Positions 33,504 through 41,829 of a DNA stretch of 64,000 nucleotides are shown one piece after another; the stretch's first letter is position 1, and each line of letters opens with the position of its first letter. A model generated the notes under the pieces. That model saw nothing but the letters and a program-made list of their open reading frames with translations. It did no database searches and was not told the origin of the DNA. The translations under genes and the position numbers were made by a program. Origin of the DNA: an uncultured Verrucomicrobiota bacterium (GTDB taxonomy: Bacteria > Verrucomicrobiota > Kiritimatiellia > CAIVKH01). The stretch spans positions 1 through 64,000 of the forward strand of contig CALKUH010000068.1 of assembly GCA_937996795.1 (NCBI GenBank), given 5' to 3'.

Positions 33504-34529
33504 ATGAACGAACCATTTGGAACCATCCTGGCCGGCGACCCCGGCGTATTGCAGCGTTCATGGGAGCGGATGCAGGCGCAGGCGGTGGACTGGGATCTTT
33601 CCGGCACGGAGGCGGCCGCTCCGCACGCGCGGCAGCGCACGATCGCCCGTCCGGTTTCTGTTTCGGGGCCCGGCACGTTCCTCGGCAAGGCGACCAGCAC
33701 GCTTTCGCTGGAGCCGACGGATTTGGAAGGCTGGTGGTTTGAGCGGACTGATCTGCACGATTGCCTGCCGGTGCGGGTCTCGATCCGCAACGTGTGGACG
33801 ACGGGCGAGATCGTCAGCAACATCGTGCTGCGCAGCGGGCCGCCGCAGAATTACGTCCGCATGGTGGAGCACATCATTGCGCTGAAGGTGGGCACGCGGA
33901 TTGACAACCTGCTGATCCGCTGCACTTCCGGCGACCCGCCGCTCTTCAAGCGCGGCAGCCTCGACCTGGTTGAAGCGATGGAGTCCGCCGGAGAAGTGGA
34001 GACAGACCGGCCGGTGCAGTATTGGACGGTGAAGGAACGCGCGACGGTGGGGCTGCCGAATGGAAGTTTCCTCGTGTTCGAGCCGGACGATGGCGCGCGG
34101 CGCCTGCTGGTGGATTGTGCGATCAATTTCCCGTCCGCCATTGGAACGCAGCGCATCAAGTTCCCGCTGAACTATGAGCATTTCCGGCGCGGCGCCGAGG
34201 CGCGGACCAACGCGCCTCACTCGCGGATGCTCTGGGCCAAAACGATCGGCCAGGTGTTCGCCGACGTTCGGAATTTGGGCTACAACAAGGAAAATGTCCT
34301 CGTCCACGGTCGGACGCGTTACATCAACGAGCCACGCCTGCTGCACGAGGGCAAATCGCTGGAAGCCGTCTGGCACCGCGCCGTGCTCGACCTCTTCGCC
34401 GCCGTCGCGCTGCTGGAGGAGGGCCGCTTCGTGGGTCGCATCACCTCCTATTGCGCCGGCCATTTCCTCGACTGCTACGCCATGCGTCTGCTTTACAAAA
34501 AGGCGCTGTTGAAACCGCTGGCGGCTTGA
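33504..34529 (+). CDS. LpxC-like UDP-3-O-acyl-GlcNAc deacetylase homologue
   Basis: 341 residues. Both LpxC halves are recognisable. The first carries RMVEHIIALKVGTRIDN (catalytic Glu122 and zinc-type His123). The second carries WHRAVLDLFAAVALLEEGRFVGR (His291, Asp296) and YCAGHFLD (catalytic-type His320). Differences from true LpxC are notable: His291 and Asp296 are five apart instead of four, the GDL after LD is AAV, and the N-terminal 50 residues do not match. It may be a divergent LpxC or a paralogue with another substrate. No canonical lpxC is in the window. The ATG at 33504 follows the valS hairpin. Confidence 0.7.
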   Translation: MNEPFGTILAGDPGVLQRSWERMQAQAVDWDLSGTEAAAPHARQRTIARPVSVSGPGTFLGKATSTLSLEPTDLEGWWFERTDLHDCLPVRVSIRNVWTTGEIVSNIVLRSGPPQNYVRMVEHIIALKVGTRIDNLLIRCTSGDPPLFKRGSLDLVEAMESAGEVETDRPVQYWTVKERATVGLPNGSFLVFEPDDGARRLLVDCAINFPSAIGTQRIKFPLNYEHFRRGAEARTNAPHSRMLWAKTIGQVFADVRNLGYNKENVLVHGRTRYINEPRLLHEGKSLEAVWHRAVLDLFAAVALLEEGRFVGRITSYCAGHFLDCYAMRLLYKKALLKPLAA

Positions 34530-34554
34530 AGGCGTTACGCGTTATTCTCCGGCC

Positions 34555-36282
34555 ATGCCGGTTCACAATGCTGATATCGCCGCCGCGTTCGAGGAGATCG
34601 CGGACCTGCTGGAAATCAAGGGCGACAACCCGTTCCGTGTGCGCGCCTATCGCAACGCGTCGCGCACGCTCGGCGAGTTGGGCGATGAACTTCGGGACCG
34701 GGTGGAGCGCGGGGACGACCTGACGCAAATCCCGGGCATCGGCAAGGACCTCGCGCAAAAAATCGGCCAGATGGTCATTACGGGACGGATCGCGCAATTG
34801 GAAGAGCTGCGCGCCGAGATGCCGCCGGGGTTGCTCGACATGTTGCGGTTGCCGGGGCTGGGCCCGAAGCGGGTGAAAATCCTGCACCACGATTTGAAGA
34901 TCAAGGACCTCGCCCAACTGGCCGCCGCCGCGCGCGAGGGAAAAATCCGCGAGATCAAGGGATTCGGCGAAAAGATCGAAGCCGGCATCCTGAAGGGCAT
35001 CGAAACCCGCCAGACCGAGGGCAAGCGCTTTCGCCGCGCTTCGATTGCGACCTACGCCGAGTCCCTGCTGAAGCACCTGCGCGCCGTTCCCGGTGTCAAG
35101 CAGATCGAGCTGGCGGGCAGCTACCGGCGCGCGCGCGAAACGATCGGCGACCTCGACATCTTGGTTGAGGCGGCGGATTCCGCCGCGGTGATGCGGGCGT
35201 TCGTCACCTATGATGAAGTCCAGCAGGTCCTCGCGAATGGCGAGACGAAATCGAGCGTGCTGTTGCGATCCGGCCTGCAGGTCGATCTGCGGGTGGTGCC
35301 CGCCGAGAGTTTTGGCGCGGCGCTGCAATACTTCACGGGAAGCAAGGAGCACAACATCGTCGTCCGAAAGATCGCGCAAGCAAAGGGCCTCAAGGTCAAC
35401 GAATACGGCGTGATGCGCGGCGAAGAGCAGGTGGCGGGTCGGACGGAGAAGGACGTATATGCCGCGCTGGGCCTGGCCGTGCCGCCGCCGGAGCTGCGTG
35501 AAAACCGCGGCGAGGTGGAGCGTGCGGCTGAAGGTGCGCTGCCCCGTCTCATCGTGGCGGACGACATCCGGGGCGACCTGCACAACCACTCGACCTGGTC
35601 CGACGGCGCGAACACCATCGCGGAGATGGCGGAGGCCGCGCAGGCGCGGGGCTATGAATATTTAGCGATGTGCGACCACTCGAAGCGGCTGACGGTCGCG
35701 AACGGGCTGGATGAGAAGCGGCTGGCGAAGCAGATCAATGAAATCGACAAACTCAACGAGGGGTTCAAGGATTTCCGCCTGCTCAAGGGCATCGAGTGCG
35801 ACATCCTGGAGGACGGTTCGCTCGATCTGGACGACGCGATTCTCGCGGAACTCGACCTCGTGGTGGTGTCGGTCCACAGCAAGTTCAACCTGTCGCGCGA
35901 GCAGCAGACCGCACGCGTGCTGAAGGCGCTGGACCACCGCTACGCCACGATCCTCGCGCATCCCACGGGGCGGTTGATCCTGGAGCGGGAACCGTACGAA
36001 ATCGACATCCCGCGCGTGATCGCGCACGCGAAGCAGCGCGGCTGCTTCCTGGAGCTGAACGCCAACCCGATGCGACTCGATTTGAACGATGTGTATTGCC
36101 AGATGGCGAAAGAGGCCGGCGTGCTGATCGCGATCAACGTCGACGGCCACCAGGTCGCGGACCTCGCGAACACGACCTTCGGAATCGGCCAGGCACGTCG
36201 CGGCTGGCTGGAGAAGGCCGACGTGCTGAACACAAAACCCCTTGCCCAGGTGCTGAAGCTGGTCGGGGCGCTGCGCGCGTAG
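34555..36282 (+). CDS. polX: Family X DNA polymerase with PHP exonuclease domain
   Basis: 575 residues. The N-terminal helix-hairpin-helix part (about 1-145; IPGIGKDLAQKIG, LPGLGPKRVKIL) is followed by a polymerase nucleotidyltransferase domain. That domain has GSYRRARETIGDLDIL (catalytic Asp pair) and LQVDLRVV (third Asp). The C-terminal PHP domain (about 340-570) has DLHNHSTWSDGAN, CDHSK, ILAHPTGR and NVDGH. Bacterial PolX fills short gaps in base-excision repair, and PHP gives a 3'-5' exonuclease. All key residues are in place. Confidence 0.95.
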   Translation: MPVHNADIAAAFEEIADLLEIKGDNPFRVRAYRNASRTLGELGDELRDRVERGDDLTQIPGIGKDLAQKIGQMVITGRIAQLEELRAEMPPGLLDMLRLPGLGPKRVKILHHDLKIKDLAQLAAAAREGKIREIKGFGEKIEAGILKGIETRQTEGKRFRRASIATYAESLLKHLRAVPGVKQIELAGSYRRARETIGDLDILVEAADSAAVMRAFVTYDEVQQVLANGETKSSVLLRSGLQVDLRVVPAESFGAALQYFTGSKEHNIVVRKIAQAKGLKVNEYGVMRGEEQVAGRTEKDVYAALGLAVPPPELRENRGEVERAAEGALPRLIVADDIRGDLHNHSTWSDGANTIAEMAEAAQARGYEYLAMCDHSKRLTVANGLDEKRLAKQINEIDKLNEGFKDFRLLKGIECDILEDGSLDLDDAILAELDLVVVSVHSKFNLSREQQTARVLKALDHRYATILAHPTGRLILEREPYEIDIPRVIAHAKQRGCFLELNANPMRLDLNDVYCQMAKEAGVLIAINVDGHQVADLANTTFGIGQARRGWLEKADVLNTKPLAQVLKLVGALRA

Positions 36283-36292
36283 GAGTAAATGT

Positions 36293-36979
36293 ATGTTGCA
36301 GGCGGTTGTTTTTGATTTCGATGGCGTGATTGTGGACACGGAGCACCTGCACTATGAGGCGCTGAATCGCATCCTGGAGCCGATGGGGCTTGGGTTTTCC
36401 TGGGAGGTCTATGTCCGCGACCTGATCGGATTCGACGATCGAGGCGCCTTCAAGGCGATGTTGCAGAAATCGCGACAGCCGTTTAATGATGTTGAAATCC
36501 AACGTTTGGTGGAGCGGAAGGCGGCCACCTTCCTCCACATGGTGAGTTGCGAGCCGCCCGATCCCTTTCCCGGGTCCGTCGAATTGATCCGCCACCTGGC
36601 GGGCCGCATTCCGCTGGGACTTTGCAGCGGGGCGCTTCGTTCCGATATCGAACCGATCTTCAAGGCGCTAGATCTTCAGGAGGCGTTCGATGTAATGGTG
36701 ACCGCGGATGACGTTCGGTTCTCCAAGCCGGATCCGGCCTGCTATCGCCTGGCCGTGCGGCGGCTTGCGGAGAAGCACACGCTCGCGCTGGAGGCCACGC
36801 GGTGCCTCGCCATTGAGGATACGCCCGCGGGGATCACGGCTGCGAAGGGCGCCCGTCTCAAGGTCCTTGGCCTCACCAATAGCTATGACGGTGAGTACTT
36901 GAAGAACGCCGATGCAATTCGCGATTCGCTGGAAGGCCTGACGCTTGAGGATTTGCGTGCGATGATGGAAAGCGTGTAG
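36293..36979 (+). CDS. HAD-superfamily hydrolase (phosphatase or beta-phosphoglucomutase type)
   Basis: 228 residues. Motif I is VVFDFDGVIVDTEHLHYEAL, motif II is LCSGA, the Lys is in SKPDPACY, and motif IV is CLAIEDTPAGI. The cap domain is of the alpha-helical type used by phosphoglycolate phosphatases and phosphosugar mutases; the substrate cannot be fixed. It lies 10 bases after polX and 9 bases before the ferredoxin, so the three form one transcript. Confidence 0.88.
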   Translation: MLQAVVFDFDGVIVDTEHLHYEALNRILEPMGLGFSWEVYVRDLIGFDDRGAFKAMLQKSRQPFNDVEIQRLVERKAATFLHMVSCEPPDPFPGSVELIRHLAGRIPLGLCSGALRSDIEPIFKALDLQEAFDVMVTADDVRFSKPDPACYRLAVRRLAEKHTLALEATRCLAIEDTPAGITAAKGARLKVLGLTNSYDGEYLKNADAIRDSLEGLTLEDLRAMMESV

Positions 36980-36988
36980 CCTTCCCTC

Positions 36989-37261
36989 ATGCCTCATGTC
37001 GTCACAGAGCCCTGTCTTGGCTGCAAGAACACGGTGTGCGTCACCGTGTGCCCGGTGAATTGTTTTCACGAGGCGGACCGCATGCTCGTGATTGATCCGG
37101 TGGAGTGCATCGACTGTGGCGCATGCGTGCCGGAATGCCCCACGAAGGCGATCTTCCCCGCGGGCCGCGTGCCGGCGAAGTGGAAGTCATACATCAAGCT
37201 CAACGCCGAACAGGCAAAGGTGTTGCCGCTGATCACGCAGCAAAAAACGCGGCTTTCTTAG
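36989..37261 (+). CDS. FdxA-type ferredoxin (two Fe-S clusters)
   Basis: 90 residues. The N-terminal half has two Cys sets, CLGCKNTVCVTVCP and CIDCGACVPECP, giving sites for a 3Fe-4S or 4Fe-4S cluster and a 4Fe-4S cluster, as in FdxA of many bacteria. The C-terminal extension (about 60-90) is the usual FdxA tail. It carries electrons in the cytoplasm; its partner is not shown here. It is convergent, with a 2-base gap, with the exopolysaccharide exporter gene. Confidence 0.9.
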   Translation: MPHVVTEPCLGCKNTVCVTVCPVNCFHEADRMLVIDPVECIDCGACVPECPTKAIFPAGRVPAKWKSYIKLNAEQAKVLPLITQQKTRLS

Positions 37262-37263
37262 GT

Positions 37264-40200
37264 TCAGAAGCTGACGTTAAATCCGCCCATCAGCTCAAGG
37301 CGGTCGTAGGTGTCGAGGTCGTTGTATTGTACCTTCAGGTAGGGAATCATCCGCTTGTACACCTCCCACTCGACATGCAGCTGGAGGGCCCAGGCGAAGT
37401 GTCCGCCTGAACGTTCGTCTTCGCCATAGCCGGCCTGCACATTCCCGTGGTAATTGAACCGGTCGAAGACTCCGCGCGTCGTGGCGTACATCTGGTACAA
37501 GGTGAGGTGCTCGGGCGCGTAGTAGGCGGGAGGATCGCGGTCGCTGTCCGCGACGCGCACATACGGCCCCACGCCGACATACGGCCAGTCCAGGATGCGC
37601 CAGAGGACCCGGCCATCCACGTCCCAGGTGCGATTCCGGTCGTCGCGATCCACCCACGCGCCGCTCCAGACCACATCCATCTGCTGCTCCAGACGTGTTT
37701 CGCCCTGCACCCCGTAGATCCATTGCGCGGTTTCGTCGCGGATGGCTTCGAGTGTTTCGATTTCCTTCCGGACGGCCGCAAGGTGCAGCTTGGTGCTCAA
37801 TGGCGGCAGCGGGAGGCGCGCCCGCAAACTTCCACCGAGCAATGCGTCCAGCTCCGAGTTGTCAAATTCCATGTGCCACAGGCTGGCGCTGTAGGCCATC
37901 TGTGAACGCGGTTCCCATTTGGCCTGGAGTCCGTAGCGAAGGGCCTCCTCCCGACCCCATCCATCGCGCTCCCAGGTCCATTGCTCGACATGCGCTTCGG
38001 CTTGGACGGTTCGCGCGAGTGGCCATCCATAACGAACGCCATGCCGGCGATCCTGGCGGTCTTCGCTGTCTTCGGCGTGGGAGGTGTAGGGCGTGAGCGG
38101 CAGCGTGCCCTCGTTGGCGTACAAATCGGCCGTCGCATTGTCATCACTCTCAGAAAAACTGAGCCGGTGCAGTGTTTTCCCCATCTGCTGGCGAAGCAGG
38201 CGGTGCGGGTTCTGGTTGCGCAGATGCGAGGCGAGCGTGTCGGCATCCCAATGGGCGGGCACGAATTTCACGGGCATGCGGTGCGGATCGGCGCCCGGCG
38301 TGAGGAATCCAGTTTCGTCCCCGCCCCAGGCGTGGTCGAAGTGGCGCGCGGTTTCCGCGCGCAGGAGTTCGAGCGTGGCGGGGTCGGTGTCCAGTGAGAG
38401 GTGGCCATAATCGCCACGCGGGAATATGAGTGTGCGCGGGGCAGGCAGTGGGGCGGCCATGTCCGTGAGCATGTCCTGGATCCGCGCCCGGAACTCCGTG
38501 TCCGTTTCGCGCCCGCTGGCGGTGAGGCTGCGCGAGGTGATCGGATTGCCGAACGTGCGGGGTCGCGCAACGGCCACGCGCTGCAGGTCGGGCGGGCCGC
38601 TGGATGCGATGAACCAGCGGCCGCTGGATTTCATATCCCGCAGTTCCTCCGGCGACGGGAGACCCGGGGCCTCCCACTCCGCGGCGGTGGTGGGTCCCGC
38701 ATAGATCGCGCGGGCGTCGAGTTCCTTCAAGACCGCATCAAGGCGCCGCACCGCTTCCCGGTCGGCCTCAACGATCCAGACGAGCACGGACGGCGCCGGG
38801 GGGGATGCGTTGGCGTCGAGTTGCTCCGGTGTGACGAACTGATAGCCCTCCCGATGGAGGCGTTTCAGGTGTTCGATGACCTGGCTGGCCCGATTCCGTC
38901 CCGGGTATTCATGCGGCGTGACATCGCGATAGGCGAGGGCCACGACAACCGATGTGGCCGTCAGTGCTAGTGGGTTACGAAGCAGGGCGTGCGCCTTGTG
39001 GAGTTGCTGATCTTCCGCCAGCGCCTCGGCGAGCCGCCGTTGCGCGTCCATGTCCCACGGACGCTGGCGCGCGATCGTTTCCGCGTGTGCGACCGCTTCC
39101 GGGGTGTCGCGACGGAGGAGGGCCACGTCGCGCAACCCGGTGAGGGCGGGCAGGAACGCGGCATTCCGGTTCGTGAGCGACGAGAGGAACGCAGTCGCTT
39201 CGTCGTATCGTTTTGCGTTCACCAACGCGCGGCCCGCAATTCGCGAGAGCCCGGGATGGCCGGGATCGTCCATCAGATAGTGCGATGCCGCCTCGTAGGC
39301 AACGGGGTCCTCGCCGGCGGTTTCCGCGGCTTCCGCCCGCAGACGCAGGAGGGTGGGACTGTATTCCAGATCAAGCCCGCCGGCGGTCGTTGCCAGGGCG
39401 ACCCATGGCATTCCGAGCGCACATTCGATTTCGGCCTTCAGTTCGAAGGCGCGAACGTCCTGTGCTTGTCGCGTCACGACATGCAGCAGGGCCAGCGCTT
39501 CCTGTGCGCGACCCAGCTGGTACAATGCGCGCGCCCGCTCAATGGTGTAGTACGGGCTGTCCGGATAGGTTTGGGCGAGGGCCGTCCAGAAGTGAAGCGA
39601 CTCCTCGTGCTCCGCGATGGAGGACCACATTTCGGCGAGCGGCGCCTGCATGGCGCGGTCACCCCGCTCCAGGCGCTGGACGAACCATGTGATCTGCTCG
39701 CGTGCCGCCTTCAGCCGGCCCAGCGAAATCAAGGTTTTGAACAACTCGAAACGCACGTCCGGTTGCTCCTCCTGTTGCGCCAGGCTCCGGTTGTAGAGTA
39801 GGGCCGCGTGGGCGAGCTGTCCGTTGTAGCGTGCGAGCCGGCCCTGCACGCCGGTTTTTACCGCGGGATCGGTGGCGCGCTTTTCGATATCCTTCAAGAG
39901 GGCCACGGCGGCGGATTGCCGGCGCAAGGCCTCCGCCACATCCGCCGCCCGGAGATAGCTCATCCGGTTCGGGTCGCGCTCGAGGACACGGCGGTAGAGG
40001 CGGAGCGCGTGGGCGTAATCGCGGTCGGCGCGCCGGTCGTCCGCCGCGCGTTCCAGACGCTCGGTGACGTCACGCGTGAGGGCGACGGGTGTGTCGCGCA
40101 GCGATCGCAGCGCGTCCTCATCCTCCGTATCCTGGCAAAGCAGGATGGTCTCGCGGGCCATGTCGAGCTCTTCGGGGGAAGCATTCGTCTCCGTTGCGAA

Positions 40201-41820
40201 CGCAAGCAACAACTCCGCGGTGTCCGCGCACTGGCCCAGCAGCGCCCGCGTGTGGGCGAGCAAAAGCCCGCTGCGCGCCGGGTGCGGAGCGACCTTCCAC
40301 GCGAGATTCAGGACATGCTCCGCCGGGCGATAACGATGGGAACGGAACAGTGCGTCGCCCAGCGCCGGATAGGTCAGCGGATCTGTCCAGCGTGCCAGCA
40401 GGTCGATCCCGCGCTCGATCTGGCCGCTGTCCACCAACGCCGCGTAGAGCTGGCCGGCAACGGCGTCCCGGTTGGGAACGTTCAACTGGATCGCGCGTTC
40501 CAGCCGTTCGATGGCGCCCGCGCGGTCACCCCGGGCCCAGAGGGCCCATCCGAGGTCGCGGAGGGCGCCGGGATGGTCCGGGGACAATTCCAGCATGCGC
40601 TCCAGCATGGGCATCGCATCCCGGGTGGGAACGGTTGTGGCCCATCCCGCGTAGGCATCGAGCAGCATGCGTTTGAGCTCAGGGTCGTCCGCCTGTTCCC
40701 GGACGAGCGGTTCCAGGCGTTCGACCGCGTTGCTGTAGCGGGCCATGTGTTGTTCCGCCATGGCGTGGCCCAGCGCGGCCGTTCGTTCGCCGCCGGGTGT
40801 GCGGCGGACCAGTTGTTCGAATCCACGCGCGCCTGCATTCGTCGAAATCAGATAGACCGCCAGCCGGAGCGCTTGCGCCCGCGCATGGTCGGGTTGCCGG
40901 GTGAGCAGGTCATCCGCGGCCGCGCCCGCCTCTTCGAGACGCCCCTGTTCCATCTGCGTGGTTGAGATCCAGATGAGCCACATCGCCGCTTGTGGATTCA
41001 GGCGCACGCCGCGCTCCCACGTGCGGATTGCGTCCGCGGGCCTGTTTGCGCGCCGGAAGGCCCAGCCGAGATCGCGCAGGGCTGGAATCCAGTCGGGCTG
41101 GAATTGCAGCGCGCGCTGGAACGCCTCGCATGCCTTCTCCGCTTCGCTTGCGTCCAGCGCGAAGCGTCCGATCCGATGCCAGGCCACGGCGGGCAACAGG
41201 CGCGGGGTGGCGGGGGTCGGCTGTAGATCCCTGAGTTCATTAAGCGCCGCCTCCTGCCGGCCGTCGAGCAACTGGAGCAGCGCGCGTCCGGCGGCGCGGC
41301 TCTCCGGTTCCGGTGCGGCGCGTGCCCACCGCGAGGCCAACACGAGGGCGTTGGTGTGATCGCCCGAGTCGAGGAGGCCGAGAAGCGTGCGTCCAATGAG
41401 GGCTTCATCCGTCGACGCGAGCGCCTCATCGGTGCGTGCATCAAGCAGGGATGCCAGCTCTCCCAGGCGCCCGGCATCGAGCAACAGGTGAAGCCGCCAG
41501 CGGGCGATGTCCGCATCACCGGGCCGCAGGTCTTCAGCGGTTTGAAACGCGCGCGCCGCCGCTTCGGGCTCGTTCGCGAGCATGTGTACGCGCCCCAGTT
41601 GTTTCCATGCGTCGCCATAGGCCGGGTCGAGTTCGACGGCCTGTTCGGCCAGCAGGCGCGCGCCGGCCATGTTGGTGCGGCCCACTTCCACGCGCGATTG
41701 GTGCAGCAGGCCCACCGCCGAGATCGCGGGTTCGGCGCGTGTCGCGGGCAGGCCGCCCCATCCGAACGCCGCGGCAAGCAGCAGGCGGTGGAGGGGGCGG
41801 ATGAGGTTTTTTCGCGGCAT
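37264..41820 (-). CDS. Outer-membrane exopolysaccharide exporter: TPR repeats, deacetylase-like domain, beta-barrel (PgaA-like)
   Basis: 1518 residues with a signal peptide (LLLAAAFGWGGLPATRA). About 1000 residues of TPR-like helical repeats follow (for example ALRDLGWALWARGDRAGAIERLERA). A divergent polysaccharide-deacetylase-like domain (about 1000-1190) starts VVALAYRDVTPHEY and lacks the metal-binding Asp/His set. A C-terminal beta-barrel (about 1190-1518) has alternating aromatic strands and ends in Phe (GGFNVSF), the outer-membrane insertion signal. The order TPR then barrel is that of PgaA, which exports poly-N-acetylglucosamine. The inserted deacetylase-like domain is not part of classical PgaA. 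Last gene of the operon, 9 bases after the deacetylase-like gene. Confidence 0.8.
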   Translation of the reverse strand: MPRKNLIRPLHRLLLAAAFGWGGLPATRAEPAISAVGLLHQSRVEVGRTNMAGARLLAEQAVELDPAYGDAWKQLGRVHMLANEPEAAARAFQTAEDLRPGDADIARWRLHLLLDAGRLGELASLLDARTDEALASTDEALIGRTLLGLLDSGDHTNALVLASRWARAAPEPESRAAGRALLQLLDGRQEAALNELRDLQPTPATPRLLPAVAWHRIGRFALDASEAEKACEAFQRALQFQPDWIPALRDLGWAFRRANRPADAIRTWERGVRLNPQAAMWLIWISTTQMEQGRLEEAGAAADDLLTRQPDHARAQALRLAVYLISTNAGARGFEQLVRRTPGGERTAALGHAMAEQHMARYSNAVERLEPLVREQADDPELKRMLLDAYAGWATTVPTRDAMPMLERMLELSPDHPGALRDLGWALWARGDRAGAIERLERAIQLNVPNRDAVAGQLYAALVDSGQIERGIDLLARWTDPLTYPALGDALFRSHRYRPAEHVLNLAWKVAPHPARSGLLLAHTRALLGQCADTAELLLAFATETNASPEELDMARETILLCQDTEDEDALRSLRDTPVALTRDVTERLERAADDRRADRDYAHALRLYRRVLERDPNRMSYLRAADVAEALRRQSAAVALLKDIEKRATDPAVKTGVQGRLARYNGQLAHAALLYNRSLAQQEEQPDVRFELFKTLISLGRLKAAREQITWFVQRLERGDRAMQAPLAEMWSSIAEHEESLHFWTALAQTYPDSPYYTIERARALYQLGRAQEALALLHVVTRQAQDVRAFELKAEIECALGMPWVALATTAGGLDLEYSPTLLRLRAEAAETAGEDPVAYEAASHYLMDDPGHPGLSRIAGRALVNAKRYDEATAFLSSLTNRNAAFLPALTGLRDVALLRRDTPEAVAHAETIARQRPWDMDAQRRLAEALAEDQQLHKAHALLRNPLALTATSVVVALAYRDVTPHEYPGRNRASQVIEHLKRLHREGYQFVTPEQLDANASPPAPSVLVWIVEADREAVRRLDAVLKELDARAIYAGPTTAAEWEAPGLPSPEELRDMKSSGRWFIASSGPPDLQRVAVARPRTFGNPITSRSLTASGRETDTEFRARIQDMLTDMAAPLPAPRTLIFPRGDYGHLSLDTDPATLELLRAETARHFDHAWGGDETGFLTPGADPHRMPVKFVPAHWDADTLASHLRNQNPHRLLRQQMGKTLHRLSFSESDDNATADLYANEGTLPLTPYTSHAEDSEDRQDRRHGVRYGWPLARTVQAEAHVEQWTWERDGWGREEALRYGLQAKWEPRSQMAYSASLWHMEFDNSELDALLGGSLRARLPLPPLSTKLHLAAVRKEIETLEAIRDETAQWIYGVQGETRLEQQMDVVWSGAWVDRDDRNRTWDVDGRVLWRILDWPYVGVGPYVRVADSDRDPPAYYAPEHLTLYQMYATTRGVFDRFNYHGNVQAGYGEDERSGGHFAWALQLHVEWEVYKRMIPYLKVQYNDLDTYDRLELMGGFNVSF

Positions 41821-41829
41821 GGGGATGGG

